Assembly: GCF_932276165.1 (NCBI RefSeq) | Contig: NC_063994.1 | Span: 8,494,001 to 8,558,000 of the forward strand | DNA length: 64,000 nucleotides | Direction of reading: 5' to 3' | Source of the DNA: Plutella xylostella | Taxonomy: Eukaryota; Arthropoda; Insecta; Lepidoptera; Plutellidae | Part shown: positions 45,793-56,533 of the stretch, piece after piece | Numbering within the stretch: position 1 is the stretch's first letter | How the letters are laid out: every line of letters begins with the position of its first letter | Translations under genes and position numbers: made by a program | The notes under the pieces: generated by a model | The model's input: the letters and a program-made list of their open reading frames with translations, nothing else | The model's database searches: none | Told to the model about the DNA's origin: nothing

Positions 45793-45818
45793 ACCTCGTG
45801 ACAGTGCACAAGAAGCCT
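45793..45818 (+). repeat. Partial duplicate of the last POSH exon in the 3' UTR
   Basis: GACCTCGTGACAGTGCACAA followed by GAAGC repeats exon text at about 45667-45690 with two changes, 14 bp after the stop codon. Confidence 0.65.
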
Positions 45819-48065
45819 GACAGTCTGTCTGACTTATTCGTATTTTATTGAATTTAACGTTTGCATGGACTGTTTAAGTATGCGGCGGTGTGTTTCTTAT
45901 GGGATTACGAAGGAAAAAAACAGGTTTTTCACTTACATTTTATTTTGAATATTTAACACTCACAAAAATATTCGAACAAGGCCTATCGACAACTTAAAAC
46001 GATTGAACATTTAGGAAGTAGGTACATAATTAGTGTCAAAGTCATTTTAAATTCAAAATTTTCATAGGCATTTCAAAGACACACATTTTCTAAGGATCCG
46101 ATGATGAAATGAGTTCGCGATCCTAATGGGTATGTGTTTAACGTTTCATGCTTTGAGCTACTTACTACTTTTTTAAATTATTTGGCTAAGGTACTGTGTG
46201 ATTACCTTGATAAATACATAATATATGAAAATATGTCTCCATTTAACACATCAGAAATCACAATATTACCATAAGCAAGAGATCATAACAGTAGGTGCGA
46301 TACCTACGTAAGTATGTATAAAATATAAATAGTAGGCGGTAATGTTTAGTAATTTCCATAAAATATCGAGTCAGGATCTCTAGTATTAACAAGACATTTC
46401 AGGGATAGAAGAGTATTTTTCTTGAAACTAGGTTTATTTTGTGTTTAATTTCTAACTTTGACTGGCGGCTTATTAACCTGTAATGGGGACTGAATTTTGC
46501 CCTAACCTTGACGTGGAATCGTATTTGTTTTTTTTATCGTAGAATACGATCTCAAATTGAGGCCATAATATCGAGACGGTTAAGGGAAGGCATACAGTAG
46601 ATAATGCCGTCAGGCAGATGTCACCATAGTGAGTTCTTTGCCATTCTTCATTTTGATTCATTTCATAAAAAAACCTAGTGGGCCAAGTATCCAGGAAACA
46701 AAGTATTTTCATAATTTGAAACCTTTTGAAGCAATAAAAATAGACACTTTTATTTCGTAAGTTATACATAATAGTTATAAACAAAACATATTCTATTTTT
46801 AATATTTAGATTTTAAATATAACTTTAAAAAATAGGTAATAATATTTTCCTTGTATGTACGTGGTAGGTTAGTAAAATATTTTGTATAAAATGATAATTT
46901 ACGTACTCTTAATATTTTTTCTGTGAATTAAGTATTGTTCTCAAGTTTTAGCTATAATTTGAATACGCTTATTAAGATTTAAAAATATTATTTCGTTGGA
47001 CTGCCATATTGTTTTAATATTTCAAGGTGTTAACTTGAAAATTATTTTACTTTACTAAAGTAGTTATGTATAGCCTCCATAATTTATTTAAAAAAAATAC
47101 AAAAATTGTATCCTATCATAGCTATGTGAACTTATTTTGCAATGCAGCAGTTAAAATCCAACTGCCGGGGGCAAGCGCATTAAATAATATGTATTACTAA
47201 ATTATGCACAATCTAGTGAAGCCATTCGCGAAACACATGACATTTGTATAGTTTTTGAATTACTTAGGGCCGACCCACACATCGCACAACCATATGACAT
47301 CGTCAACATATAGTCACACAGTGGCCACGTGTGAAGAGTGTCACTACAGATTTTTGAATTTGTCTCGGGCCATTAGTTCTCGGTGACAATGTTGCTGGTG
47401 GTTATCAAACAAGCGGTCGATAATTACAGCAAAATTAATACTAATAATAATAATAAATAGTTGAAAATTAATGCTTTTCCCGTAAATAGTGGACCAACGG
47501 AAAGTGGGGGTCAATGGACCGTGTGGCGTGCGCGGTGAGTGTGGGCCGGTCCTTACTCATCATCACACTTTTACAATAAGCTAGTGACATAATTACTAAC
47601 ACTGTATTGTAGCATTTCATTTCAATTGCGTAGGTACTATTTATAAATATTTTTTTGTAAGAAATTGTATGAATTTTAGAAATTATAAGACTGTACTAAG
47701 TAAATATTGTAAGTATTTAATGTATATTTAAAATGAATCTAAATTTTATTGCAACTTATTCCGAACTATTATTATTGTCTTAAAATATCAAATTTGTTAT
47801 TGGACTTTGTTGACAATTTATGTAGAAGCAGAGAAGCATAATGTTATCTAATCTATTTGTAATATTCTAGCCCAAGTATACACTCTTTTAGATAAATATT
47901 AATTTGATAAAAGTGATCCTTATTTGTTTTTTACTGATCTTTAGTAATAAAATTAATACATATAAACACCCGTCTTGTCAGTCGTTCTATATAGGCGCAA
48001 TCAGAGTAAAAATCAAATCAAAAGAACTAGAATACAAAAGTCGAAGAATAAAAGTTGTTGAAAAG

Positions 48066-48165
48066 ACCTGCCACGGGGCGTTTGTGTCACGTTCACTCAC
48101 ATCGCGTGGCCTCTTTTGTCACGTCTTGACATGCGCGTCTTGTGCCCCGTGCTAGGTCTTGTGTA
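48066..48165. mobile_element. MITE, 'GCACGGGGCGCA' family, copy 4
   Basis: The arms GACCTGCCACGGGGCG and GTGCCCCGTGCTAGGTC are inverted. TTTTGTCACGTCTTGACATG is kept in the right arm. Confidence 0.6.
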
Positions 48166-49344
48166 CAACTTTTGTTACCTTTGTTTACCTATCTTCTTGT
48201 TGAGAAAAACCAAGCATAACGATAAAATCAGGTAATAATGATTTACAACTTCCACATAAGGTTGTAGGTATTGTATGTTGCTCAGAATATTTGGAATCGT
48301 TGCTTGCTTAACAAAATGTACAAATGCATTCATCTAAATAAGTTCTAGCGTACGATTGACATCCAAAATTTCAGTTTGAATTTTTATGATAAGGTTACTC
48401 CTATAATTACATAGTTAATTACCTATAATTTGGAAAGAACTGACTTTTATACTTACAACAAATTTTTCAGTATCTTTACAAATAATACCGTAATCTATAG
48501 GTATTATGCCCATATTGTAACAATTTTACGCAACGAAATATATAATAGCATATATTATATTTGCTTAATACCCGGGCAAGTCATTTTATGCATCACTCAG
48601 CGACCAAAATTAAATTAAATTATATTGTTTATTAGTAACTGTAGGCAAAATTGTATAATCGGTATCGGCAGCCGGAGCCTAAAATAGCTGAATATCTACT
48701 TTAGGTTCGATTGGTTTTCTTCAAGTATTTATCTTCAATTCAAACTATACAGTATGGAAAAGATAGATGGGGAGCGAGTGTATTTTTCAGCAATCTGAGT
48801 TATGAGATTCTATATTTTTTGGCATAGGTAGGTATATCCTACAATATCTACAAACCTACCTAAGTTTAAAATAGTTATAAACTTTTACTACACCCGTCTG
48901 TCTTTTCGTCTCTTTATAAAAAAATTACCTACGTGTCTTTACTTTCGTCTTCTCATGACGTTGGGTACTATGCTTCTGTCTAGTGTAATTCTAAGGAAAT
49001 CATATCGAAAACTTAAATTAAGTAAATGATTTTAAAAAGAAATAAAAGTTTCTTCCTTAAATTGTTGGTTTTTATTTTTTAAGCATCTCAGTTAAAGCGC
49101 TCTTTTGTTCCACTTACATTCAATTTAAATACACAACAAATCACTAGTACAGAAGAAGATATATCTAATTAAAATTAATATTTGTAACGTGGTAGTACTA
49201 GGCTAGGGTATAAGTCGTGAGGTTATTGTATGATGTATCACCCCCTTAAGCTTGGACTACTATTACGCTTTTAACAATATCCCATGTGCAACTAACGTGT
49301 GTGTGTGTTTTAGTGAACACGAGGGCAAGCCTTAAGCAGTTCTA

Positions 49345-49697
49345 ATGGGTCCGGTCCGATACGATCAAGTCGGCTTGACAAGTCTACGTGCTTGACGGTT
49401 TCACTTGACGGGAGACTTGACGCGACTTGACGGTGCCGTCAAGTGAAACCGTCAAGCATGTAGACTTGTCAAGTCGACTTCATCGTCTCGCGGACCCAAA
49501 AATTAACGCAAATGTATATAACTTGTCAAGTCGCATAAAGCGCAAGTGCCGTCAATCAATTTTTTTGTCAAGTGTGGTCAAGTCCGTAGATATTGACGGG
49601 ACTTGTCAAGTCAACGCTGTAAACGATCAATATTCACTTCAAGCCAACTTCAAGCACGTAGACTTGTCAAGTCGACTTGATCGTCTCGGGGACCCAT
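49345..49697. mobile_element. TIR element saturated with ACTTGAC/GTCAAGT
   Basis: The left end ATGGGTCC...ACGATCAAGTCG...CTTGACAAGTCTACGTGC matches the inverted right end (AGACTTGTCAAGTCGACTTG ... GGGACCCAT). A nested palindrome lies at 49390-49460 (CTTGACGGTTTCACTTGACG and its complement). The heptamer GTCAAGT or its complement recurs more than ten times. Confidence 0.65.
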
Positions 49698-49752
49698 AAG
49701 CTTTGTACAGTGCCACAAACTTATCTGTTCCGGTGACAGCTCACGTAAATAA

Positions 49753-50741
49753 GGGTAAGTAATACGAGGTATAAAAACGCATGGTATAACATTCACAAGG
49801 TATACGCCCATATGATATAAATTTATTAAGTATAACGATCACTGTGCATAACAAACGAAAGGCATAATTACTAAATACATAATTTTGTAAAGAATAACGT
49901 TCAAAAAGTATAATTTCAATTGATATATCGATTAAAATATATAACGTTTATAACATATATTGTTCACCGTATATAATAACATTATGTATAATGAACAAAA
50001 AAATATATTATTATTGGAGCTATGTTGGGAGACGCTCCGCTCCGCTTCGCTGCGCTCCGCTTTGCTTTTAACGAACATGTGCACCTAACACGCTCCTCCT
50101 CGCTTTGCTCGTCGTCGCACCTATCTTTAGGTTTTGGTACTAGGGGTTTTCACAGCATTATTATTATTGAAGCTATGTTGGGAGACGCTCCGCTCCGCTT
50201 CGCTGCGCTCCGCTTTGGTTTCGACGAACATGTGCACCTAACACGCTCCTCCTCGCTATGCTCGTCGTCGCACCTATCTTTAGGTTTTGGTACTAGGGAT
50301 TTTCACAGCATTATTATTATTGAAGCTATGTTGGGAGACGCTCCGCTCCGCTTCGCTGCGCTCCGCTTTGGTTTCGACGAACATGTGCACCTAACACGCT
50401 CCTCCTCGCTTTGCTCGTCGTCGCACCTATCTTTAGGTTTTGGTGCTAGGGGGTTTGACGGCGTTGGGTAATTAAACACAGATTATGCGATATGAGAAGA
50501 ACTTTATACAAAATTATAGTATATATTTTAATTGATATACGTAATGTATGTTATACGAATCGATATTAGTCCTCGTGAGTGTTAGTTATTTTGATATTAT
50601 ATGAAATGTACGATATACCAATTGAATCTTATACCTTATGAAAATATAGATTTTGTTGTTATACGTAACGTTCATTATATGTTGTGAACGTTATTAATGT
50701 GAAATTATACATTTCGTTTTTATACGTCGCAATACGCACCC
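49753..50741. mobile_element. Foldback element X3 with degenerate ~16-bp repeat arms
   Basis: It starts GGGTAAGTAATACGAGG and ends CGTCGCAATACGCACCC. The 9-bp CGTAAATAA is present on both sides (49744-49752 and 50742-50750), and the interrupted host MITE is known from 60237. The left arm units resemble GTATAACGTTCACAAA. The right arm has them inverted (TTGTGAACGTTAT). The core has three 153-bp units (starting at 50022, 50175 and 50328) with the same GC-rich text as X1 and X2. Confidence 0.85.
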
Positions 50742-50832
50742 CGTAAATAAATGTGTAACTAATTTTAAGTTTGCCAATAGTGATAATTCGCTCTTGTGGT
50801 TTCAATAAACCCATCTAATCTACCTTTATCAA

Positions 50833-51041
50833 TCCTTACTATATAATATTATAAATGCGAAAGTAACTGTGTCTGTCTGTCTGTTACTGTTTCACGCCAA
50901 AACTACTGAACGGATCTGAATGAAATTTGGTATACATACGGTCTAGACCCTGGGAAAAAACATAGGCTACTTATTATCCCGGAATTCCCACTATCCGGGG
51001 AAACTATTTAGGGCGAAGCGAAGCGCGCGGGAACAGCTAGT
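50833..51041 (+). mobile_element. Helitron-like (Lep1-type) repeat, complete
   Basis: It starts CCTTACTATATAATATTATA, contains CGGATCTGAATGAAATTTGG, and ends GGGCGAAGCGAAGCGCGCGG then ACAGCTAGT. There is no target duplication. Confidence 0.7.
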
Positions 51042-51346
51042 ATAATATAATTCATTAGTAAATAATGAGATATGGATCAATTTGTTCGCTCTCACCGTAA
51101 CAGATAACTTTGTCGCACTGTACCCACACTGAACACGTCATTGGTTACTACCACAGATAATTGAGATAATTAACACTACGTTACTATTGCATAACTGTGC
51201 TAACGACCAATTAGTTGAGTTGAGTACTTAATTGGATTTTACCTATCTGAAGGTATGCATTGGTTAACAACTCTTAAAACTGTTCCATACATAAACCCAG
51301 TCTGAAAACAGCAGAACATTACAGTCATAAACAATATCGAAACGTA

Positions 51347-51943
51347 ATGTTGCGTTACATTATCTCCCAGACCTTACTTTTATTCCTCACGAAAATCATG
51401 AACTTACCTGAAGTTTCACCCTTCCAACCATTTTCCAAGGAAGAGCAGTTGACAAGGATCAAGAAAATGAACGAAGAAGTGGAACCATTCCGCAAGAATC
51501 TCACCGATTGCGCACACCAGGTCAAAGCGAAAGCGACAGATGTGGAGGATTTCCTGAAAAGAATACCACAGTCAACTGCTCAAGGGAAATGCTTCGTCGC
51601 GTGCATTCTCAAAAGAAACGAGTTGATAAAAAACAACAAAATACAGAAGGAAAGCCTCATAGAAGTTAATCGGGCAGTGTATGGAGACGACAGCGAGGTC
51701 ATGGCCCGCCTGAAGACAGCCATAATTGAATGCGAAGAGGTGGTATTCGACATATTTGAGATTTGCGAGTATGCATCCATGTTTAATGACTGTATGCATA
51801 TGAAAATGGAACATATTCTCGACAAAGTGACTATGGATAGGAGGATGAAAGCCCTCGGACAGATGGCATCGGCTGACGCTTATACGGACGATTGGACTGA
51901 ACATGACGATGAAATATTACAATTGCTTAAAGACGAACTATAA
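51347..51943 (+). CDS. Odorant-binding protein (PBP/GOBP family), single exon
   Basis: Insect odorant-binding proteins are small secreted carriers of hydrophobic ligands in sensillum lymph and other fluids. The 198-residue frame begins with a hydrophobic leader (ISQTLLLFL near residues 6-14). It has the classic six cysteines with spacing C-26-C-3-C-42-C-10-C-8-C, the family signature of three interlocked disulfides. The helical text between them (VKAKATDVEDFLKRIP; CFVACILKRN) is also typical. After the sixth cysteine there is an unusually long tail of about 49 residues, acidic at its end (DDWTEHDDEILQLLKDEL). No introns interrupt it, unlike most members of the family. A weak TATA-like TACATAAA lies at about 51289. 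It is intact and so probably expressed. The specific orthologue is not recognised. Confidence 0.85.
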   Translation: MLRYIISQTLLLFLTKIMNLPEVSPFQPFSKEEQLTRIKKMNEEVEPFRKNLTDCAHQVKAKATDVEDFLKRIPQSTAQGKCFVACILKRNELIKNNKIQKESLIEVNRAVYGDDSEVMARLKTAIIECEEVVFDIFEICEYASMFNDCMHMKMEHILDKVTMDRRMKALGQMASADAYTDDWTEHDDEILQLLKDEL

Positions 51944-51987
51944 ATTAGGTACTTACTTACTTATTGGTTTTTATTCTACCTCTCGTT

Positions 51988-52058
51988 GCGTATAACCATA
52001 GAATAACAAGCACAGTAGTAGGTACTAGTCTAGTATACTCGTTATTCTATGGTAAGTA
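51988..52058. repeat. small hairpin
   Basis: ATAACCATAGAATAACAAGC and CTCGTTATTCTATGGTAAG are near-inverted around about 30 bp, just downstream of the odorant-binding protein gene. Confidence 0.5.
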
Positions 52059-52229
52059 TAACATACAGGTTTTGAAAAATTTGTTAGTACCTACCTACTT
52101 AAGTAAGAAACTATACCTACCTAGTACTTAAGTCAAAAGGGGGTGATTCGTTATGTCAGTTTGTTTCATAGGGGTTGAGAAGAAGAAAGTTTCCTATGGT
52201 TTTCTTTCATAAATTGATATTACTTACTT

Positions 52230-54063
52230 AAAGGAGAACGGCAGTGGGCGTACCGCCTTTTTTTTGGAGCGTTTCAGAACCATGTTTTCACCATTTATTA
52301 ATACAGTGTAGATAAGATATTTTCAGTAATTACAATATTTTTAGAAGTCGGGGGAAAAGAAAAAATGATAAATGAAGAATATTTAAATCTAAGGATAATG
52401 GAACGTAAAAACAAACATATAGAGAACGGAACGTAACAACAGTGGTGCCAGACCTCGGAATATTACCAGCAAATCCGAGCAAAAAAGTAATCGAATAGAA
52501 ATATCGATACATTCTTAAATACAAAAGATATTTTATTTATCAATAAATTACATGTTCTGGTACTATTTGTGCCACAACTAGTACATTTGGTTTATAAAAT
52601 ATCATTATATTTAAGTCTTGAAGACTTTTATCCATAGTAAACCATTTTCTTTTTCTCTTTATTCGATTCACTATAATCGATATTTTTTGAATATTTAAAT
52701 CTATTAACACTGAATCTTGCTTGTCAATCTTGTCATAGTAGTTGTTATTTCATTTTCCATTACCTAACCTAATTATTTAATATTTTGAATACCGCTGAAA
52801 CTGCTGAAGATATAGAACAAATGTGACAAAGGGGAGAACCAGACCCGGTTCCTGTTCCACCTCCCCGGCAGGCTCCCGTCCCACTTCTTCATCAGGAACC
52901 TGCAGAAGCAGCAGAACAAGAACACGCAAAATCCTGACAATATTTTCTATGAACCATAGGATGATAAATACCTAAGTAAAATATGAAAAGAGCAACTGCG
53001 TTCTGCAGTTCGAATCCCGGCGCTGACATGTACCAATGTGTTCTTTGAATTTAATTAAAATGTATACCATCACACTTACAGTGAAGGAAACCTGCATAAC
53101 TATCTAGATTTAGCACATCTAGAGAGCCAGGTGCAGGTACTTACACCCCAACAGAGAATAGAATAGAGTAGGTAATAGGAACATAAAATTCCTAAAGTTG
53201 ATTCCAGGTAAATTATGTTTATGTAAATAAAACAATGATCTTTTAAACAGTATATTTTATTTCATTACATTACTCGCCAAATGCATACCCATATAGTAGA
53301 ACCTTTACATATAGCATTTCGAAATGGCATAGCAGATCCTTCGACCATTTACAACCCTAGACGGACTCATCCCATACATCGCCTACATTGTAAACAGGCC
53401 AATATTTTATTACTTTTGTGCGTGACTGTACTGTCATTCCCTCCTGTCATGTCAAATATAATGTTGTATATAATCAAAGAGCAGATCCCTGTTGCGGAAT
53501 GGCAATTTAAAACTTCAGAAGTTGGATAAGTATAACATTATTCCATGATGAAAGTAGTAGCCTGATCTAGTCGATAATATTAATAAAATCATTATATTTA
53601 TTATGTACGTTGCACGTCCCGTATTTATTTAAACGTAAACATATAACCTGATATACCTAACATATTATTATCAAATTATTATTCACGTTGATCGTCTTGT
53701 GTTGTTCAAGTGTTGACATGACACATTTTTTTATCATTTCAATTTTTCTGCTCTGGTTTGTCAATTTTTATCATTATACTGAGATCCAACCTAGACATTT
53801 ATGACGTAAACCACAGAGTACTTTGCATAAACATTACTTCACTTGACGTTCCATTCTTCCTGTATGAATGTTTACGTTCCATTGCGACTACATTTTAAAG
53901 ATTCTTTTTTTCCGTTTTTCTTTTTTCTCCCAGCTTCTAAAAATCTAGTAATTAATTGACTTGTGTACCTGTACAGTGTCTCTCTAATCATGGTACTTTC
54001 ATTACGGAACCCGTCATTTCCATAGTGGTACAAAACGTCCTTAGAACCCTGCCTTTGTCCTTT
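52230..54063. mobile_element. Unclassified TIR element, copy 2 (1834 bp)
   Basis: This is the uninterrupted copy of the element at 2404-5546, with ends AAAGGAGAACGGCAGTGG and CTGCCTTTGTCCTTT. It has a 149-bp stretch (about 53337-53480) missing from copy 1, but lacks about 22 bp of a local repeat near 53715. It has no convincing coding region. Confidence 0.65.
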
Positions 54064-54479
54064 CACATTCAAAATTAATCTATTGACAAGACATTAACTG
54101 CCGTTTTCAATAACCTATCTATCTGTGGTTTTGCTTACTAAAGTTAAAATTTCTATCTTTCGATAGACTTTTGCGTTTCAATAACCTACCATCTGTCAAG
54201 TTGACTTATCCCCGGTGGCTATCTATCTTTGGGAGGGTCAACTGCTTATCCGTGGTAGCATTTTGTATGTAAATAACGTAAGTTGCGTTTCTATAACATT
54301 GTGACCGCTTACTATAGATAGTTGAAATTACCAGCTGTCAAAGTTTTGTTGATCTCCCAATATTTACGGATAATCGAAGGATAAAGGGATAAAACGCAAA
54401 AATAATGGAGGATTTCAGTGATGGATTTTTATGATGATGATGTCCAGACGCTTGTTGGCTGATGATGAAACAATGTTTT

Positions 54480-54737
54480 AAGTTTATGGATGTTTATGCC
54501 TAATTCATTGGACACATTGCTCGAAGGACTGATGATCGGTGGAGCAGAAGGGTTCTCGAGTGGAGACCACGTACCGGCAAGCGCAGCGTTGGGCGGCCCC
54601 CCGCGAGATGGAAGGACGATATAGTCAAGTCCGCGGGGAAGCACTGGATGCGGGCCGCCGCCGATCGGACAAGGCGGAAATCATTGGGGGAGGCCTATGT
54701 TCAGCAGTGGACGTCCTATGGCTGAGATGATGATGAT
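54480..54737 (+). pseudogene. RTE-like LINE 3'-end fragment
   Basis: The plus frame reads GKRSVGRPPARWKDDIVKSAG and continues RTRRKSLGEAYVQQWTSYG to a stop at 54724, then a GATGATGATG tail. The catalytic region is missing. Confidence 0.7.
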
Positions 54738-54859
54738 GCCTAATTAATACCTTTGTTCTACAATTTTCTGCTTAAATATATATTATTTGCTATTTCAATT
54801 TACCTTTCCATAAATTCTACCCTTTTATGAGAAATAATAATAGTAAATACTTAGGATGA

Positions 54860-55300
54860 ATTAATTTTATCAATCTTAATACAATGTACATATATAAAAC
54901 CATTAACACAGGCTGCAAGAATAAAACAAAAAAAGTATACAGGTGAAAGTATCATTCTCTGCATCACCATCACCACCAAACTGAACCGTAAAGACAGTAG
55001 TACTACATGTGCCCCCAATATAACTGCTACATGGTAAAGGACTTTATCAGGTGATATGTGGAACTTTCCCCCTTCAGCCTTTAGATTGTTTTGTCTTACG
55101 TCATTGTCAGCATTACGCTGTCTTGCAGCGTTCTTCACTCAAAGTTTCTCAGGACGCGACTGAACTCCTGCGCTATGGATTTCCAGGCATCATCTTTATT
55201 ATTTGAGGCAATTGTCGCTTTTGTTGCAATGACTTTGTGTTTCAATATCAAATCAAGGAACCACACAATCTCATCTTTTCCGAGAGCCCTGGCTTTCATC
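54860..55300 (-). pseudogene. Broken Myb/SANT-like (Zeste-type) DNA-binding gene
   Basis: After an acceptor-like TTGTTTCAG at 55301, the minus strand reads MKARALGKDEIVWFLDLILK then DDAWKSIAQEFSRV. This is the aromatic-spaced start of a Zeste-type Myb/SANT domain. The frame stops at LRNFE. The overlapping frame continues KNAARQRNADNDVRQNNLKA and SPDKVLYHVAVILG, which is how such proteins continue after a third helix. That segment seems deleted with a frameshift. Probably a pseudogene, perhaps the Myb protein of the surrounding Harbinger-like element. Confidence 0.5.
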
Positions 55301-55331
55301 TGAAACAATTTTAAAATGGTATTGATGAAGC

Positions 55332-56193
55332 CTTTGTCCGTCCACAAAGCTTGGACACACGTGGACGGACAAAGGCATTGACATCGGTGGCAGAAGGCTC
55401 ACAAACCTTCGCTTCGCTGATGACATAGTCCTGTTCGCCACTTCTGCACCAATACTTCAAACAATGCTAGAAGACCTTAGCACGGCGAGCCTTGAGGTTG
55501 GACTGAAGATGAACCGGTCAAAGACTAAAGTCATGAGTAACAGTGCAAAACGTAGGGTCGAGGTAGACGGTCAGGAGATACAGTATGTCGAGGAGTACCT
55601 TTATCTAGGCCAGATAGCTTCATTTCATAACCGGCAAGACAAAGAAGTCGAAAGACGGATTGAAAACGCCTGGAAAAGCTTCTGGTCTATGAAATCTTTA
55701 ATGAAGGGAGAGCTACCATTATCGCTCAAGCGGAAGCTCCTCGACATGTGTATCCTGCCCGTCCTAACCTACGGCGCTCAGACTTGGTCTTTGACGGAAC
55801 ATCAGAAGTCCAAGCTGAAGGTTTGCCAACGAGCGATGGAGCGCAGTATACTGGGTGTGACCAGGTTAGACCGCGTCAGAAATACGATACTGCGCTCCGC
55901 CACTCGCATAAAAGACGTAGGTGCACAGACCACTAAGCTGAAGTGGGCCTGGGCAGGCCACGTCATGCGAATGCACCCGGACCGGTGGGCAAAAATTATA
56001 ACCGAGTGGGTGCCAAGCGACGGACGCAGGCGCCCAGGTAGACCTAGGCGGAGATGGCGGGATGACCTGGACAGATTTTTGCCGGATTGGCGTCAGGTGG
56101 TCGACAGCAGAGACGTGTGGAGTAAACATGGGGAGGCCTTTGCCCAGGAGTGGGAAACTGAATCGGCTACATAAAAAAAAAAAAAAAAAAAAA
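55332..56193 (+). mobile_element. 5'-truncated LINE insertion with poly(A) and 12-bp target duplication
   Basis: TATTGATGAAGC occurs at 55320-55331 and 56194-56205. The insert ends in a run of 21 A. The plus frame includes LRFADDIVLF (reverse transcriptase catalytic FADD), then VEEYLYLGQ, ILPVLTYGAQTWSLTE and RRRPGRPRRRWRDDLD to a stop at 56172. It is an RTE-like element lacking its 5' two thirds. The first 45 bp form a hairpin (see findings). Confidence 0.85.
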
Positions 56194-56364
56194 TATTGAT
56201 GAAGCATGATTGATAATAAATCAAAATCAGGAAACACATATTTCACTATACTTACATTCATTTCAGTCATATTTATTTATAAATATACACGAACTAGCAC
56301 TTGAAACAAAACAAAATATTCAAATTTATTTCGTAAAAGAGGATGGGCAAAAATATATGGGAGC

Positions 56365-56533
56365 TGGGACCACCCTCCAATAGCAGTAAGATGAACTGAC
56401 GAGTATCGGAACTTATAAGTCAAATATCTCTGAACGGACAACTGTGACAACAAAGCTGTCATAGCAAAAGTTATTCCTATTGAAAAGACCTATCCAACGA
56501 TGTTAGTCTTAATGCTATTGGAGGGTGGTCCCA
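56365..56533. mobile_element. MITE with GGGACCACCCTCCAATAGCA ends
   Basis: GGGACCACCCTCCAATAGCA at 56367 is matched by its complement TGCTATTGGAGGGTGGTCCC at 56513-56532. The interior is not inverted. Confidence 0.7.

Larger units (their letters stand above)
45780..49344 (+). other. POSH 3' UTR / downstream flank
   Basis: AT-rich sequence without genes, presumably beginning with the POSH 3' UTR. AATAAA-type signals occur near 46733 and 47444, but the real end cannot be chosen. It contains a MITE at 48066-48165. Confidence 0.35.
49708..51120. mobile_element. MITE, 'GTGCCACAAACTTATCTG' family, copy 2, twice interrupted
   Basis: The ends CAGTGCCACAAACTTATCTG and its near-complement at 51100-51120 correspond to the 213-bp copy at 60237. 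Two later insertions sit inside: foldback X3 (49753-50741) and a Helitron-like repeat (50833-51041). Confidence 0.75.

Noticed and set aside
49753..50000. Regular short repeats resembling a CRISPR array
   Set aside because: The units are degenerate and spacer-less, the array inverts across the core, and the genome is an insect's. These are transposon arms.
50022..50471. 149-codon open frame made of three 51-residue repeats
   Set aside because: It is the GC-rich core of foldback X3 read through because each unit is 153 bp. The reading frame is not kept in X1 or X2, and no start context or protein family supports it.
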